This document shows, piece after piece, positions 11,985-23,002 of a stretch of DNA of 64,000 bases. This DNA comes from Guillardia theta CCMP2712. Its lineage: Eukaryota > Cryptophyceae > Pyrenomonadales > Geminigeraceae. Made by a program: the position numbers and the translations under genes. The notes under the pieces are model-generated. The model was not told the DNA's origin. It saw only the letters and a program-made list of their open reading frames with translations, and did not search any database. The stretch covers positions 115,859 through 179,858 of the forward strand of contig NW_005434558.1 of NCBI RefSeq assembly GCF_000315625.1. Reading direction: 5' to 3'. Each line of letters opens with the position of its first letter. Position 1 is the stretch's first letter.

Positions 11985-13190
11985 TTACTGCATCCACTCC
12001 TTCACAACCTTGACGACTTCTGTCGGTTTCGTCAAGTGCGCGTAGTGAGCCCCTCCCGCCATCGTCGCTACTGTCAACCCCTTCGCCTGGCGGTAACGAC
12101 ACAAGAGCATGTACATGGAGACTATCCTGGCGCTGAAAGAAGCCTTCTCTGTGAAATTGATCCGTTTAGGGGCCCCCCGTATGACGGAGAAGATTCGTGT
12201 GACCCAGTATGCCAGAAAGACAAGGGTGCACCATCGCCTCGAGAAGGGCTGAAGTCCGAAAAAGAAGGCCTGCTGGAACAGACCATCACGAGCAATGAGC
12301 ACCAGGTGAGGGCAGCGGATCGACTTGAGAATCTCCAGCACAAGAGCCTCCGAGCAGCGCAACCTCGGCACCATGATCTGAGGGTCTGCGGTCCACACGT
12401 AGCCCTTCCCATCCTCCAAGGCCCTGGCTCCTCTCGACACCAGCACCATGGCATCTTTGGGTTCCATCACCCCGATCATGTTCTGCTTCGCCCTGCGCTG
12501 TGCGCATGCCTCCAAGCTCTCGTAGGGAGTCCACTGTCGGGATCCTATCTTGGAGGAGCACATGGTTTTGAGAGCATCAAGCTGCTTCCTGCCTCCTTCC
12601 TGACTGTACCACCCGAACGACTCAAAGCCAACCACTTGAACAACTCGCTCAGGAGCAGCAGCAGCGATGGCCTGGGCGACGCAGCCACCGAGAGAATGGC
12701 CCATGAGCGAGAAGTTCGACCATCCGAGGAGCTCAGCCACTTGCAGGACATCCGCTACATGGTCGATGTCATGGTAGAAGCTGCGATGGTCCGATAGTCC
12801 ATGGCCAGCACAATCCAGGCAGACGATGGAAGATGCTCCAGCAGACAAGAGCATCGGAGCTATTCGGTCGAACGATGCTGCGTTGTCAGCCCAACCATGG
12901 AGAGCGATCCAGAGCTTGCTGGGGTCCGTCATCTTCGTGTCTCCCCACACTCTTGCTGCAACATTGAAATCCTTCCTGAGCTTGAAGAACTTCTCCTCGG
13001 CTGCCACCATCCTTGGGGCCAGCCCATTCCTACCCCTCGCACGGGATGCCTTGACACAGGGGTATCCATGTGGCTGTGAGGATGGCGTGCACCGGAGGTT
13101 GATGTTGAAGCAGTCAGCTTGGAATGCAGACAAGAGGACGGGGGGGAGGAGAAGGAAGAGGGGGAGGGGGAGACATCGACTGTCCCGCAT
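11985..13190 (-). CDS. Secreted or organelle-targeted alpha/beta hydrolase (serine hydrolase)
   Basis: Single open frame of 401 residues from the ATG at 13190. The N-terminus (RCLPLPLFLLLPPVLLSAF) is a signal peptide. The fold's landmarks are clear: LHGWADNAASFDRIAPML (oxyanion loop HG), CLDCAGHGLSDH, the nucleophile elbow GHSLGG, and a late GGAHYAHL with the candidate catalytic His. The layout resembles the SERHL-like hydrolases; substrate unknown. A hydrophobic block between LVLIARDGLF and AKGLTVATM has no obvious counterpart in the family and may be one or two unspliced in-frame introns, so the true protein may be 50-80 residues shorter. Its 3' end faces DUF547 copy A. Confidence 0.85.
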   Translation of the reverse strand: MRDSRCLPLPLFLLLPPVLLSAFQADCFNINLRCTPSSQPHGYPCVKASRARGRNGLAPRMVAAEEKFFKLRKDFNVAARVWGDTKMTDPSKLWIALHGWADNAASFDRIAPMLLSAGASSIVCLDCAGHGLSDHRSFYHDIDHVADVLQVAELLGWSNFSLMGHSLGGCVAQAIAAAAPERVVQVVGFESFGWYSQEGGRKQLDALKTMCSSKIGSRQWTPYESLEACAQRRAKQNMIGVMEPKDAMVLVSRGARALEDGKGYVWTADPQIMVPRLRCSEALVLEILKSIRCPHLVLIARDGLFQQAFFFGLQPFSRRWCTLVFLAYWVTRIFSVIRGAPKRINFTEKASFSARIVSMYMLLCRYRQAKGLTVATMAGGAHYAHLTKPTEVVKVVKEWMQ

Positions 13191-13801
13191 CTCCTTCGCT
13201 AGCGTCACTGGTGACTGCTGACCTTACCACGAGGCCATGGACCGTCTGACATTGTTGGGCCCGCCTCACTGGGAGGACAAGGAGACGGCGGCGTGGCCAG
13301 TGGGCCGCCGAGAGGGCCGCCGCCGGGCGGCGGGCCCTCAGCCGCGCCGTTCAAGTTCAACCGAATGACCCCGGCCACCAGGCGACACCCACCCCCGGGC
13401 CTGTCGTCGTCAGTCCGATCGGCCGGGTCACGTCACACGGCGACCGTACGGCAGAACTGGAAGTCCGGCGCGGCCCACTGACTCATCAGCCGCATGACTC
13501 AGGCTCGCCCGGAGTGCAGTGCCCGCCGATAAAGAAGAGGCCCGATCGGACCGTACGGTCACTGCGGCACCGGGCACCGTGTGGCCACTGGCACTGACAC
13601 TAATCAGAAAGCGCAAAGGTTTCACTCTGAGGCGGTTTGGACAAGTCGTTAATGATCCCTCTTGCCCTACCCCACCAACCCGCGCCTTTCCACCTCCCCC
13701 CACCTCCCGTCCTCTACTACCCCCCACTACATCCACCCGACCCCTCTACCCCTCCCCCCACCTCACCCTCGTTCTGTCCACAGACAGCCCCGCCGACGAC
13801 C
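13191..13801. other. GC-rich island and C-rich tract between divergent genes
   Basis: Bases 13290-13560 are made largely of GGCC, CCGG, CGG and GTACGG words, with almost no AA or TT. Bases 13660-13780 are C-rich with CCCACC repeats. No gene. The region lies between the divergent hydrolase and kinase genes. Confidence 0.5.
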
Positions 13802-16800
13802 ATGTTCTCGCGATGTTGGCATTGCAAGGCAAGCGAGGAGCGAGGAGGCGCCTCTGTTGTTGTGCTTGTTGCATCGGATCTTCTGACTCGGTACTCATCA
13901 GATTCACATGGTTCCTGGCACCGGAGATCGCTCGAAATGCGTACGATTGATTGATTCATCTTTGTTCGACACGTAACTCCTCTTTTTCCAAATGCGTCAA
14001 ACCTGTTTTCACTCAAGGCGGTAAGCAAAGTTGTATCATTCTCAATAGAATATGCAAGGCAAAAATAATGTTGTGATCTTATGACTTGGGTTCGGAACGC
14101 CTTGTATGGATTGTTGATGGTCCTTCAGAGGGTGAGTAATGCGGAAGAGTACGATTGTAAAGGATGGGACTGACGGATATTGTTTTCAACTTTGATCATC
14201 GTTTGACGGGGCTGAGCGGGTGGATGAGGACAGCCGGTAAGAGAGGGAGAGAGAAGAGAGGAAAGAATAGGGAGTGACTCAGAGCATTTTCAACTTCGAA
14301 ATTGACTTTGTCTCCTACGGTCTGGGGTGATGGGGCATGAGCAGCGGGTAAGAGAGAAGGGAGGGAGAGAAACGAGGATAGGGATTGACGGAGGGCGTTT
14401 GCAACTTGTATCGGAAATACTCTCTGGGAAAATTTTGGGATGTGGCGCTGGCATGAGCAGAAGGTAAGGAGCGAGAGGAAGAGACGGCGGGCTGACATTC
14501 GATGTTTGCAACTTCGATTGGGGATGGCCGGATGATGGTGGGGGACACGGTGCTTGACGAGGACAGCTGGTAAGTAACGGGCAGAAGAAGAGGGAGAGGG
14601 TGGAAGAGATGGAAATTGACGATGCGTGTTTGCAAATTTCATTGGGGATGGCTACATGATTGTTGGGCTTATGGTGGCAGTGGGTAAGTAATAAGAAGAG
14701 AAGAGATGGAGAGAAACATCGAAGCTGACGGATGATGTTTGCAACTTTGATCGGAAATTGGTGGATGACTGCGGGTGGGGGGACGGGGGCTCTTGTGGGG
14801 AAAGCTTGTAAGTGACAGAGGTGGGGGAAAGGAACTGATGTTGTACGTTTGCCACTTCGATCGGGTACGGCTCCGGGGATGTGGGGGGACATGCGGCGCC
14901 GAAATAGTGGGTAAGTGACCAAGAGAGAGGAGGTAGGAAGTGACTTTTGATGTTGCAACTCCCGACGGGGGCGCATGGGACGTTTTGTTGATCGATTGTT
15001 CTAGAGTGTAAGTAGAGAGAGAGATGAAGCAGAGAGGGGAGGATGGGGGCTGACAGAGGGTGTTTGCAACTCTATTTCTCAATCATCGCATGACTTGTAT
15101 AGCTGGTGAGTGACGAGGGGAGGAGGAGGAGGAGGAGGAGGAGGAGGAGAGAGAAACTGAAAGTACTGAACGTGGTTGCTTACAACCTTGGTTGGTGGTG
15201 ATCTGGCCACTGATGGGGGGATCTGGGCCGCTGACGACGATAGATGGTATGTAATCAGAGGATGGGAGAGAAAGCAATACACGAGGGCTGATGATGGATA
15301 AACTATCGGTGATGGCTTCGGTGCTTTGCGGGAATATGGGGCTGACGCGGACAGAGAGTAAGTGACGACGAGAGGAGGGGGCGGGAGAGAAGGATCTCTG
15401 CTGACGATGGATCTTTGCAACTTGAACCTGGGACGCTTTGGGGTGCGGTCAACGCTCTCATGGGAGTAGTGGGTGAGTCATGAGAGGGGAGGGGTTGCGA
15501 AACCGAAGGACAGGATCTGACGGTGGGTCTGTGCAACTTGGATTGTGAATGGGCGAACGGGGGGCTGGAGGAGCTAGCTGGTGAGTGAGGAGGGAGTGCG
15601 AGGGAGAAGGAATAGGGGCTGACCGAGGGCCGTTGTTGGATCGGGGACGGCGGGGATGTTTGATGTGGACACGGTGACCTGCGAGGACAGTGGGTGAGTG
15701 ACAAAGAGAGAGGAGAGTTGTGGGAACGAATATAGTCTGATGATGGTTGGTTTCAACTCGGACTCGACTTGGAATTCTTGGATTCTCGTTTTCGATCCTT
15801 TAGGATGTAAGTTTCAAGGAGAGAGGAGGGAGGAGAAGATACTGACAAAGGAACTTTGCTTCTTGGATCGGGTGTTGGCTCGGGTTTGGGTTTGTCTTCT
15901 CAGCGGGTAAGTATCTAGGGGAGAGGATGGAAACGACATGGACAAGGGCTGACCGATGGCCTTTGCATCTTGGATCGGGTATGGCCGGGGGCCTGGATCT
16001 AATGAGGATAGCTTGTAAGTAAGGAGGGAGAGGATAAAGAAGAGAAAAGATGTTGACTAATGCGATACCTTTTCAACTTGGATCTGGCGCACGATATACC
16101 AAACATCAATCATCTTTGATAGTTGGTGAGTGATGACAAGAGAAGAGGAGGAGGGAAGAGACGAAGGGAGCAAAGGAAGAACGAAAGGATTGGGACTGAC
16201 TGGAGATTTCGCATTACAACTTGATTCGGTAAACCATGGGACTCTTGACAAGTGCAGTGGGTAAGATAAAACAACAGAGAGAGAGTGGAGGATGATAGGA
16301 GCTGACTGTGGGTCTATGCTATCTTGATGCGGCACTCATTACCTGGTCTCTACATCTGTTTGTATAGAGTGTGAGTATGGAGGAGAGACAAGGGTGGGAT
16401 CGAGCAGATTAGCAAGCTGACGCTGCGTCTATGCAACTTCGATCGGGGATCTGTCTCGTCGGCTGCTATGCGGGGCGGTGGGATCATCGGACCTTGGGCT
16501 TGCGGGCACAGCTGGTTAGTAACCAGGATAGCGGAGGAGTGGCTAGGCTAGGGGCTGACGGTGGATGGTTTGCAACTTCCATCGGCTGGGCTATGTGGAA
16601 CACATATGGCATATGGGGACAGTGGGTAAGTGTCAAGGAGGGAGACACGGGGGGGGGGGGAAGGGAATAGGGAGCTGACGAAGGGTGTTTGAAACTTGGA
16701 TCGGATCGGGGACGGCTGGGGCCATGGGGACTGACGAGGACAGCCTGTAAGTAGGGAGGAGGGAGGAGGGAGGAGGGAGGAGGGAGGAGGGAGGAGGATA

Positions 16801-19800
16801 GCGTGCTGACGGAGGATGTTTGCTTCTTGGATCGGGGACGCGGGGGCTTACGTGGACAGTGGGTGAGTGCGGAGCAGAGAGAGGGGGAGAGAGGAAGGAT
16901 GGCGAGCTGACTGAGGACGTTTGAAACTTGGATCGGGGACTGGCGCTTGTGGTTTGGACACGGAACATGGGGCTATGAGGACAGCTTGTGAGTATAGAGG
17001 GGAGAGGATGTAGGAGGGCAGGGGCTGACGATGGTGTTTGCAACTTGGATCGGGGGCGGTCGCACGGCAATGTTGGGGGCCGCTTGAGGATAGCTTGTGA
17101 GTATTGAGGAGAGAAGAAGGGAGCGAGGAGGGAAGGGACTGACAGAGGGTGTTTGCATCATGGATCTGGGCCGACTTGTCATGGGGCTAACGGTGGTAGC
17201 TCGTAAGTGTGAGCACGATTCAAGGAAGAAAGGGGCTGACGACGTATGTTTGCGACTTGTATCGGGGATGGGCGCGTCGGGGGACATGGGACTGACAGGG
17301 ACAGCTTGTAAGTAACGAGGAGGGAGAAAGGGAGTCAGGAGAGTGCAAGCTGACAATGGATGTTTACACACTTTGATTGTGGACGAATCGATGATGGGTT
17401 GGATGTTTCGAATACGAGGACAGCTGGTACGTAAGGAGGAGAGGAGAAAGGAGAGAGAAGGAATGGCGCTTATTTTGGCGTTTCCAACTTGGGTCGGGGA
17501 CTGACGCGTGGGCGGGGGACATTGGATGATAACATGGACAGTTGGTAAGTAAAGGAGAGGCGAGGAGACGAGACGAGACGAGACGAGACGAGACGAGACG
17601 AGAGGAGAGGAGAGGATAATGTAGGCTGACCATGACTGTTGGATTTTGGATCGGGAACGACTGGATCACGGGCTGGGAATGGGCTACGAGAATAGCTGGT
17701 ATGCAAGGAGGAGAGAGATGGAATAAGCTAAGCTAGCGGGAGCTGACGGAGGGTTCGCAATTTGCACGATCGGAACTATGGGGACGGGGACAATGCTTGA
17801 TGGCGCGGACAGCTGGTGAGTAAAGGAGAGAGTAGAGAGGAAAGAAGAAGAGAGGATTTCTAATGATTTGATATTTACATCTTGGATCGGGAAATGCCGG
17901 CGTTGCGGGGAACTTGGGGTTTACGAGGATAGCCCAATGTAAGTATCGAGAAAGGAAAGTGGGAGAGGCAACGATAGGTTGACTGTTGGTGTTGCCAATT
18001 TGATTCGGGGCGGCTGGGGTGATGGAAACATGGACCGACATGGTTAGCTGGTATGTGATGAGGGGAGAGGGCGGAGAAAGAGAAGGATAGGAGCTTACAT
18101 GAAATCTTCATAACTCGGCTTGGGATGGCACTTGGGTCGATAAATTTGCATTGGGCTGACGAGGACAGCGGGTAAGTGGCGAGGAGAGAAGAGGCCTCAG
18201 ATGGAAGGAAATTGACTGAGGGTTTTTGTTCAAATGGTACGGAATCTTCGCAGTGCTGTGTAAGTTGTTCGTGTCTTGATATTCTGTCACTGTGATATTG
18301 ATTTTTTGGGGGTTCGCTACCATGATGACAGCAAGTAAGTTCGTCGGCTGATCTTTGGCTATTCGTCTCCTTAGATTGCCTTTCAGTGCTCCAAGTGGAA
18401 TTGGTTGCCGTTACAACTCCAGGTCTGTTGCCATACCGGTCTGCTCTATCAGCTGATGGATCCTGTTGGTAGCGAGGGTGCGACCAGTGTGAAGAACGGC
18501 AAAGTCAACAAATACCAAGGGCGAGGCAGGGAGTCGAGATTCGAAGCCAGCAGGGAACAAGTCAGAGCCAGAATGCAGCTGGTAAAAAATTGGATTGGAG
18601 AGAGAAAAAACTGTTGGAAGACAGGCAGAAATCAATCGACAGGGAAAGGGAGCATAAAAGGATAAACCAGGAAGAGGAAAGGCGGCGGCGGCAGCAACAG
18701 CCTTGGAAGCAGCAGCCGCCACAACGGCAGCCGCCGCCGCCGCCGCAAACACCGCCGCCGCCAACACCGCCAACACCGCCAATACCGCCGCTACAACAGC
18801 AGCAGGAGCAGCTGTGGTTGCAGCGGCTACTTAGTCAGCTGGTGCCGGAGCCGAGATTGGACGAGCGAAGGGATCACAACAACGTCATGCAGCAGGTCAT
18901 CACTAACATCTCTAGAGCCTCGAAGTATCTTGACATTCCTTGTTTCAGCCCGATGCCATTCCATGGGTAGACTTTCGAGTCTTCAACATTGTGAAGTATT
19001 TCAACTCTGGTTCTTTCAAGACTGTGTTCCATGGTCAATGGAAGAAGTCTTGTGGATACACTGATGTTGCCATCCTTCAAATCAGAAACAGTAGAGCTGC
19101 TGGAAGAAGAGAGGAGTTCGAGCGGGAGGTGCAGACATTCAAGACTCTGGGCCTTCATTCCAACCTCCTTCGACTCCTCGCCATCACCACCGAGCCGAAA
19201 TCTGGTGACTTCTGCATGGTAACAGAGTTTGCTTCCATGGGTTCGTTGGACACACATTTGTCGGAACTTGCCGAAAGGAAGACGACGATCAGTCCGTTGG
19301 TGCAGCTGCAAGTGGCCATGCAGATTTGTGAAGGGATGGTACAGCTTGCCCTGTATGAGGTGGTGCATCGAGACCTCGCAGCAAGGAACGTGCTTGTCTT
19401 CAGTCTAGTCCCGCAGGATCACCTCAGGGTGAACGTCAAGATAGCCGACTATGGGCTGTCGATCATGGCCTCCCGCGGGTATGGAGAAGGAGCTGGGGGC
19501 GTGAGCACGGCAGGATCGACAATTCGACCAGTCCGATGGTTGGCACCAGAATGTATTCAGCGACGACGTTACTCGGAGAAGAGCGATGTGTGGGCGTTCG
19601 GCGTTACCCTATGGGAGGTGTGGACATACGCTAAAGTTCCGTTCTACAACACTTCAGATGAAGAAGTGGAACAGAAGGTGCTCACGGGCTCGCGACTTTC
19701 TCAGCCCCAGTCATGCCCTGATCAAGTATACAGCATCATGCAGGAATGCTGGAAGGAGAAGCAGTCAGACCGGCCAGAATTCAAAGATTTGAAGTTGAAG

Positions 19801-20067
19801 CTACAAGGGCAATATGATGAAGCCCTTAGAAGTCAAGCAATAGAGAGCGTCATGAAAGATAGCAACAGATGCAAGAGACCGCGAGAGGACGACGGAGCTG
19901 GAGAAGACGACGACAACATGTGCGTCATCTGCAATGAAAGAGAGCGCAGGTGGGCCTTCCTGCCCTGCGGTCACAGGTGCCTCTGCGATCTGTGCAATAC
20001 CGCAGCGGCTACGAGGCTTTGTCCCATGTGTCGCGCGCCCCCTAGCAGCATGCACAGGATCTACTGA
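13802..20067 (+). CDS. Protein kinase with C-terminal RING finger, 43-exon model including about 39 micro-exons
   Basis: Predicted signalling kinase and E3 ubiquitin ligase. Model: exon 13802-13910 (phase 1), 39 micro-exons of 3 or 6 bases between 14018 and 18334, then 18387-18422, 18477-18895, 18949-20067; 1806 coding bases, exactly 602 codons with stop. The middle is Gln/Arg- and Pro-rich. Kinase domain: GSFKTVFHG, VAILQIR in place of VAIK, VVHRDLAARN, KIADYGLS, VRWLAPECI, SDVWAFGVTLWEV. The invariant beta-3 lysine is Leu, while a lysine sits in the glycine-rich loop as in WNK kinases. The tail is a C3HC4 RING of the IAP/MULAN style (CVICN ... LPCGH ... CPMCRAP ... IY). The kinase exons are certain; the micro-exon part and the start exon (weak donor GTTCCT) are inference from frame and splice signals. 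Confidence 0.8.
16753..16798. repeat. Short tandem repeat (GGAGGGA units) inside one array intron
   Basis: Six to seven GGGAGGA units just after a donor of the micro-exon array; it replaces the usual purine-rich part of that unit. Confidence 0.85.
17564..17604. repeat. Short tandem repeat (GAGAC units) inside one array intron
   Basis: About eight GAGAC units after the donor at 17545; they explain the unusually long 154-base unit. Confidence 0.85.
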
Positions 20068-20870
20068 AGATATCGAATTTGTTGTCAAGCTCTCAACGTG
20101 AAGCAGCGAATTCACGGCAGGAAATGTTTTTTGGTATCCAACAAGCACGAGCAACAAGACGAGCATGAGCAGCAAGAATATTCTTAAATCACAAGCAATA
20201 AGGATGATAGTGCTTAGTCTAGTTCTTCCACATCGCTGTTTTGTTGTCGTTTCCTCCCGCTGTTTGTAGTTGTACAAGCTGAATCGAGGACGATACCAGA
20301 ATTACCTCAAACCAGCTAAAACTTGCAGCCTATCAGTACGAGTCGATTGAAAGTGCCAGTCAAGTAAGCTATTGAGGCCCAGTAGTAGGCCGACTACCCC
20401 GCAAACTCCCACAGTGACGCTACTAGGCTAGGCCGCTCAGAAGCTCTCTTGTCCTCGGACTCGCCGGCCAGCCAGTGATGGGTCAGTCACTGTCGCCGGG
20501 CCCGACCGGGCCCGGTGCGGCCAGGCCTCAGTACCGTCGGAGGGAGATCCGTCCCTGCCATATTCCCCAGGCAGTAAAGAGAAAAGATAAGATGTAAACG
20601 GCTGTAAAGTCGGCTATGCTGTGATGATGCCTGCAGCGATCAAGCCTGAGTAATGTACCAACTGCGAGGCTGAGATAACAGAGAAGGAGATGAAGTGAGA
20701 AAACAAGTTGACACTGTCAACTCACCATGGCAGTGAGAGTAGCGGAAAGGAAAAATTACGAGCAAGATGCATTATAAACAGCGATGATATGAAATACTGC
20801 ATAATGTGGAAAAATAGGCCAAAACAAATCATCATCCATACATGACCTGTCGGCTGCTCTGCGCCGGAGC
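20068..20870. other. Intergenic with GC-rich island
   Basis: The 3' flank of the kinase gene, then a GC-rich island at about 20390-20570 (GGGCCCGACCGGGCCCGG-type words with CAGTGAC motifs), then a more AT-rich stretch. Sequence from 20844 on matches DUF547 copy A abruptly. No gene seen. Confidence 0.5.
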
Positions 20871-22552
20871 ATGACGACGCTGTACGGGAGGCATCTGTCA
20901 GGTATGGCGATAGGCTTGAGGGTGGTTGGGGATCCGGGCGGCTGACAGAGGAGCAGAGGACGGGACCCAGCTCGACTACGGGGGGATGGCGGCGAGCGAA
21001 GAGTACGCGGGGTACAAGGCGCTGGCAGAAGGGCTGAGGGAGGTAGACACAAGGAGCATGGGAGAAGAGGAGCGGGTAGCCTTCTTCATCAACGTGTACA
21101 ACTGCCTTGTGATCGACGCGATCATCTCTCTCGGGAAGCCCAAGGACCTGCTGTCGCGGCTGAGGATGTACGCGGAAGCCGCTTACAATATCGGGGGGGC
21201 GACCTTCTCCCTCAACGACATCGAGAACGGGGTGCTGAGAGGGAACCAGGTGATCGCCCATGCTGCATGCTTGGTGTACCGTGGTGCTGGAGGCGGCTGG
21301 GGGCTTGTGAGTCAGGGCGTCGTTGCGGGCTTGGTGTGGGAGTTGGTGTGGGAGAGGTCTAAGTCGTGCGCTCCTACCAGAGTCCGCCGACCATCAACCC
21401 CTTCGCTCAGGTGGGGCAGGGCAGTGGGGGAGGAAAGCGCGAGGCTGACTGGGAGGATGCAGAAGCCTTTCGGGGAGGGAGACGCCCGTGCGGGCATTGC
21501 GTGCAAGAAGCCAGGTAGAGAGAGTGCGAGGAGGGTCGAGGAGGGGGTACTAGGGGTACACGGAGGGAGCAAGAGGCAGGCAAAGAGGAGGGGTGGGGTG
21601 GTAGTGTCGGGGGCATGGCTGCTTTGGGAGAGGAGGTGATGGCTGTCACAACAGACCCCCGGATCCACTTCGCGCTCAACTGCGGGGCTAGAGGATGCCC
21701 GCCGATCAGGTTCTACCGAGGCGAAGAGCTGGACGCGATGCTGGACAAGGCGGCGAGGTCTTTCTGCAGGTCGATAGAGGTGAGCCGGGCTCCATGGCGA
21801 GGCAGGGGAGACGAGACTGGGAGGAGGCCTGAGGGGGAGCGGGAGAGGTGGAGATCAGGGAAGCGAGGGGTGATGACAGCTGACTGGGGGGATGCGATGG
21901 CAGGTGGACCAAGACAAGGGAGTGGTGTACATGTCTCAGATATTCGAATGGTGCCTCGAGCCTGTCTGGGACTGGTACCAACTCGTTGCTTGGCAGGTAT
22001 GAGAACGACTTCCAGTCAGACTCGACCGACAAGCCTCTCGTCTCAGCTATGAGCTGCAACGATGAACTAGACAAGAAAGCTTCTTGTGTCTGCGCGTGTG
22101 GATGTTTGGTTTCACGCCGCAAACGACCTCCTATCTCCACCTTGAGGTGTTTCTTGATACCAGCTGCCTGGCCTGGAAGCGCAAGCTGACGGCATCTGCT
22201 CTACTGTGACCGCTTAGGTTTGTGAAGAAGTACCTGGACGAGGATAAGAAGGATGCTCTCTCTCGCTTCCTCGAGTCTGGCAAGGTGGAGGATCCGAGTT
22301 TATGCTCGTCTTCTCAGTTAGTGGTAGCCTCAGGATACCGTGACTAGTCCAATGCTGCTGCAGTGCCGCTGTGTGGCTCACGAAAGCTTCATCCCGGCCA
22401 GTGACTCACAGTCAGCGAGACTTGACGAGGCTTGTCGGCCGCTAGTCCTCATCGCCTGACTTGATGTTTGAGTTTCCAGCACAGTACTGACTTCTTGGCA
22501 GGAGCTCGAAGTTCGCTATCAACAGTATGACTGGGGTCTTAACTCATCTTGA
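20871..22552 (+). CDS. DUF547 domain protein, copy B
   Basis: Same exon structure as copy A: 20871-20901, 20957-21249, 21381-21410, 21463-21514, 21655-21779, 21904-21950, 21997-22014, 22218-22284, 22502-22552; 714 bases, 237 residues plus stop from MTTLYGRHLS. Motifs match copy A, with a few substitutions (for example GKPKD for GEPKD, FEW for FKW at the exon join, FVKKYL for FVEKYL). Identity to copy A, introns included, starts abruptly at 20844 and ends at about 22290. The last intron (217 bases here, 94 in copy A) is unrelated, and the last 17-codon exon has diverged (QQYDWGLNSS against QPYDWGLNSK). Copy B also has about 100 extra bases in the intron near 22035-22135. The N-terminus upstream of the identity border is unknown. 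Confidence 0.8.
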
Positions 22553-22735
22553 TCCGAGACTGAGGGCGGCAGGGGCACATTCAAAGCCTGAATCATGATA
22601 TTATTGAAGTAGTCTGACACTAGTTAGGCTGTTATGAATATTATTGAAATCAGTGCCTTAAATCCTGCAAAGTTAAGTGAAAATCAGAAGGTAGTGCCGA
22701 GTTGTCTTTATTGGGGTATGGGGGGGCAGGGAAGT

Positions 22736-23002
22736 TTATGGCAGTGAAGAAGGCGAGTGGCGATGGCAGCGGTCGGCGAGCAACCGGCGATAAGAAGGAA
22801 AGAATGTCGACAATGAGGAGACGAACCCAATCACTGATAGAGCACACGATGAGTTGCTCTTAGTCTTGGACAGCAGTTCGATTGATGTCCGGCCCTCAAC
22901 AGGCGGCCCTATGAGTACAGCGAAGCGACTCTGCCTCTTGATCACTTGTGAACAATCAACCTTGCCTCCTGGTGCAAAACCAAGACAGCGAAATGATGAC
23001 AT
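22736..23002 (-). CDS. Small hypothetical protein
   Basis: An 88-residue ATG-started frame on the minus strand, Ser-rich, without recognised domain. It lies in the gap between DUF547 copy B and a plus-strand gene starting at 23265, to which it would be divergent. Nothing beyond the open frame supports it. Confidence 0.25.
   Translation of the reverse strand: MSSFRCLGFAPGGKVDCSQVIKRQSRFAVLIGPPVEGRTSIELLSKTKSNSSCALSVIGFVSSLSTFFPSYRRLLADRCHRHSPSSLP

Larger units (their letters stand above)
14018..18334 (+). repeat. Tandem array of about 39 intron-like units separated by 3-6 base micro-exons
   Basis: A degenerate tandem repeat with a mean period of about 114 bases (range 75-154). Every unit starts with GT(A/G)AGT or a close variant, has a purine-rich part, a GCTGAC box about 50 bases in, a box near TTTGCAACTTGGATCGGGG, and ends in AG, mostly CAG or TAG. 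Between the AG of one unit and the GT of the next there are exactly 3 bases in 37 cases and 6 in two (before donors 17939 and 18260). Joined, the spacers are stop-free in the frame that links to the kinase: it begins EAAEAVALESDEMAVG and ends PSVAAAQSAVLS. Donors include 14021, 14132, 14237, 14348, 14464, 14570, 15008, 16015, 17097, 18172 and 18335. Confidence 0.85.

Noticed and set aside
11925-12797. 290-codon plus-strand frame
   Set aside because: It is antisense to the alpha/beta hydrolase, whose motifs are unambiguous.
14196-18111. Many long minus-strand open frames with a repeated Pro/Ser/Cys-Lys-His pattern in the array region
   Set aside because: They occur in all three frames, follow the repeat period and contain no conserved domain; they are antisense shadows of purine-rich tandem units.
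14018-18334. Reading the micro-exon spacers in phase 0 (a Leu/Trp-rich peptide)
   Set aside because: It is stop-free but compositionally odd, and the phase-1 reading gives an ordinary peptide and a consistent path from the candidate ATG exon through 18387 and 18477.
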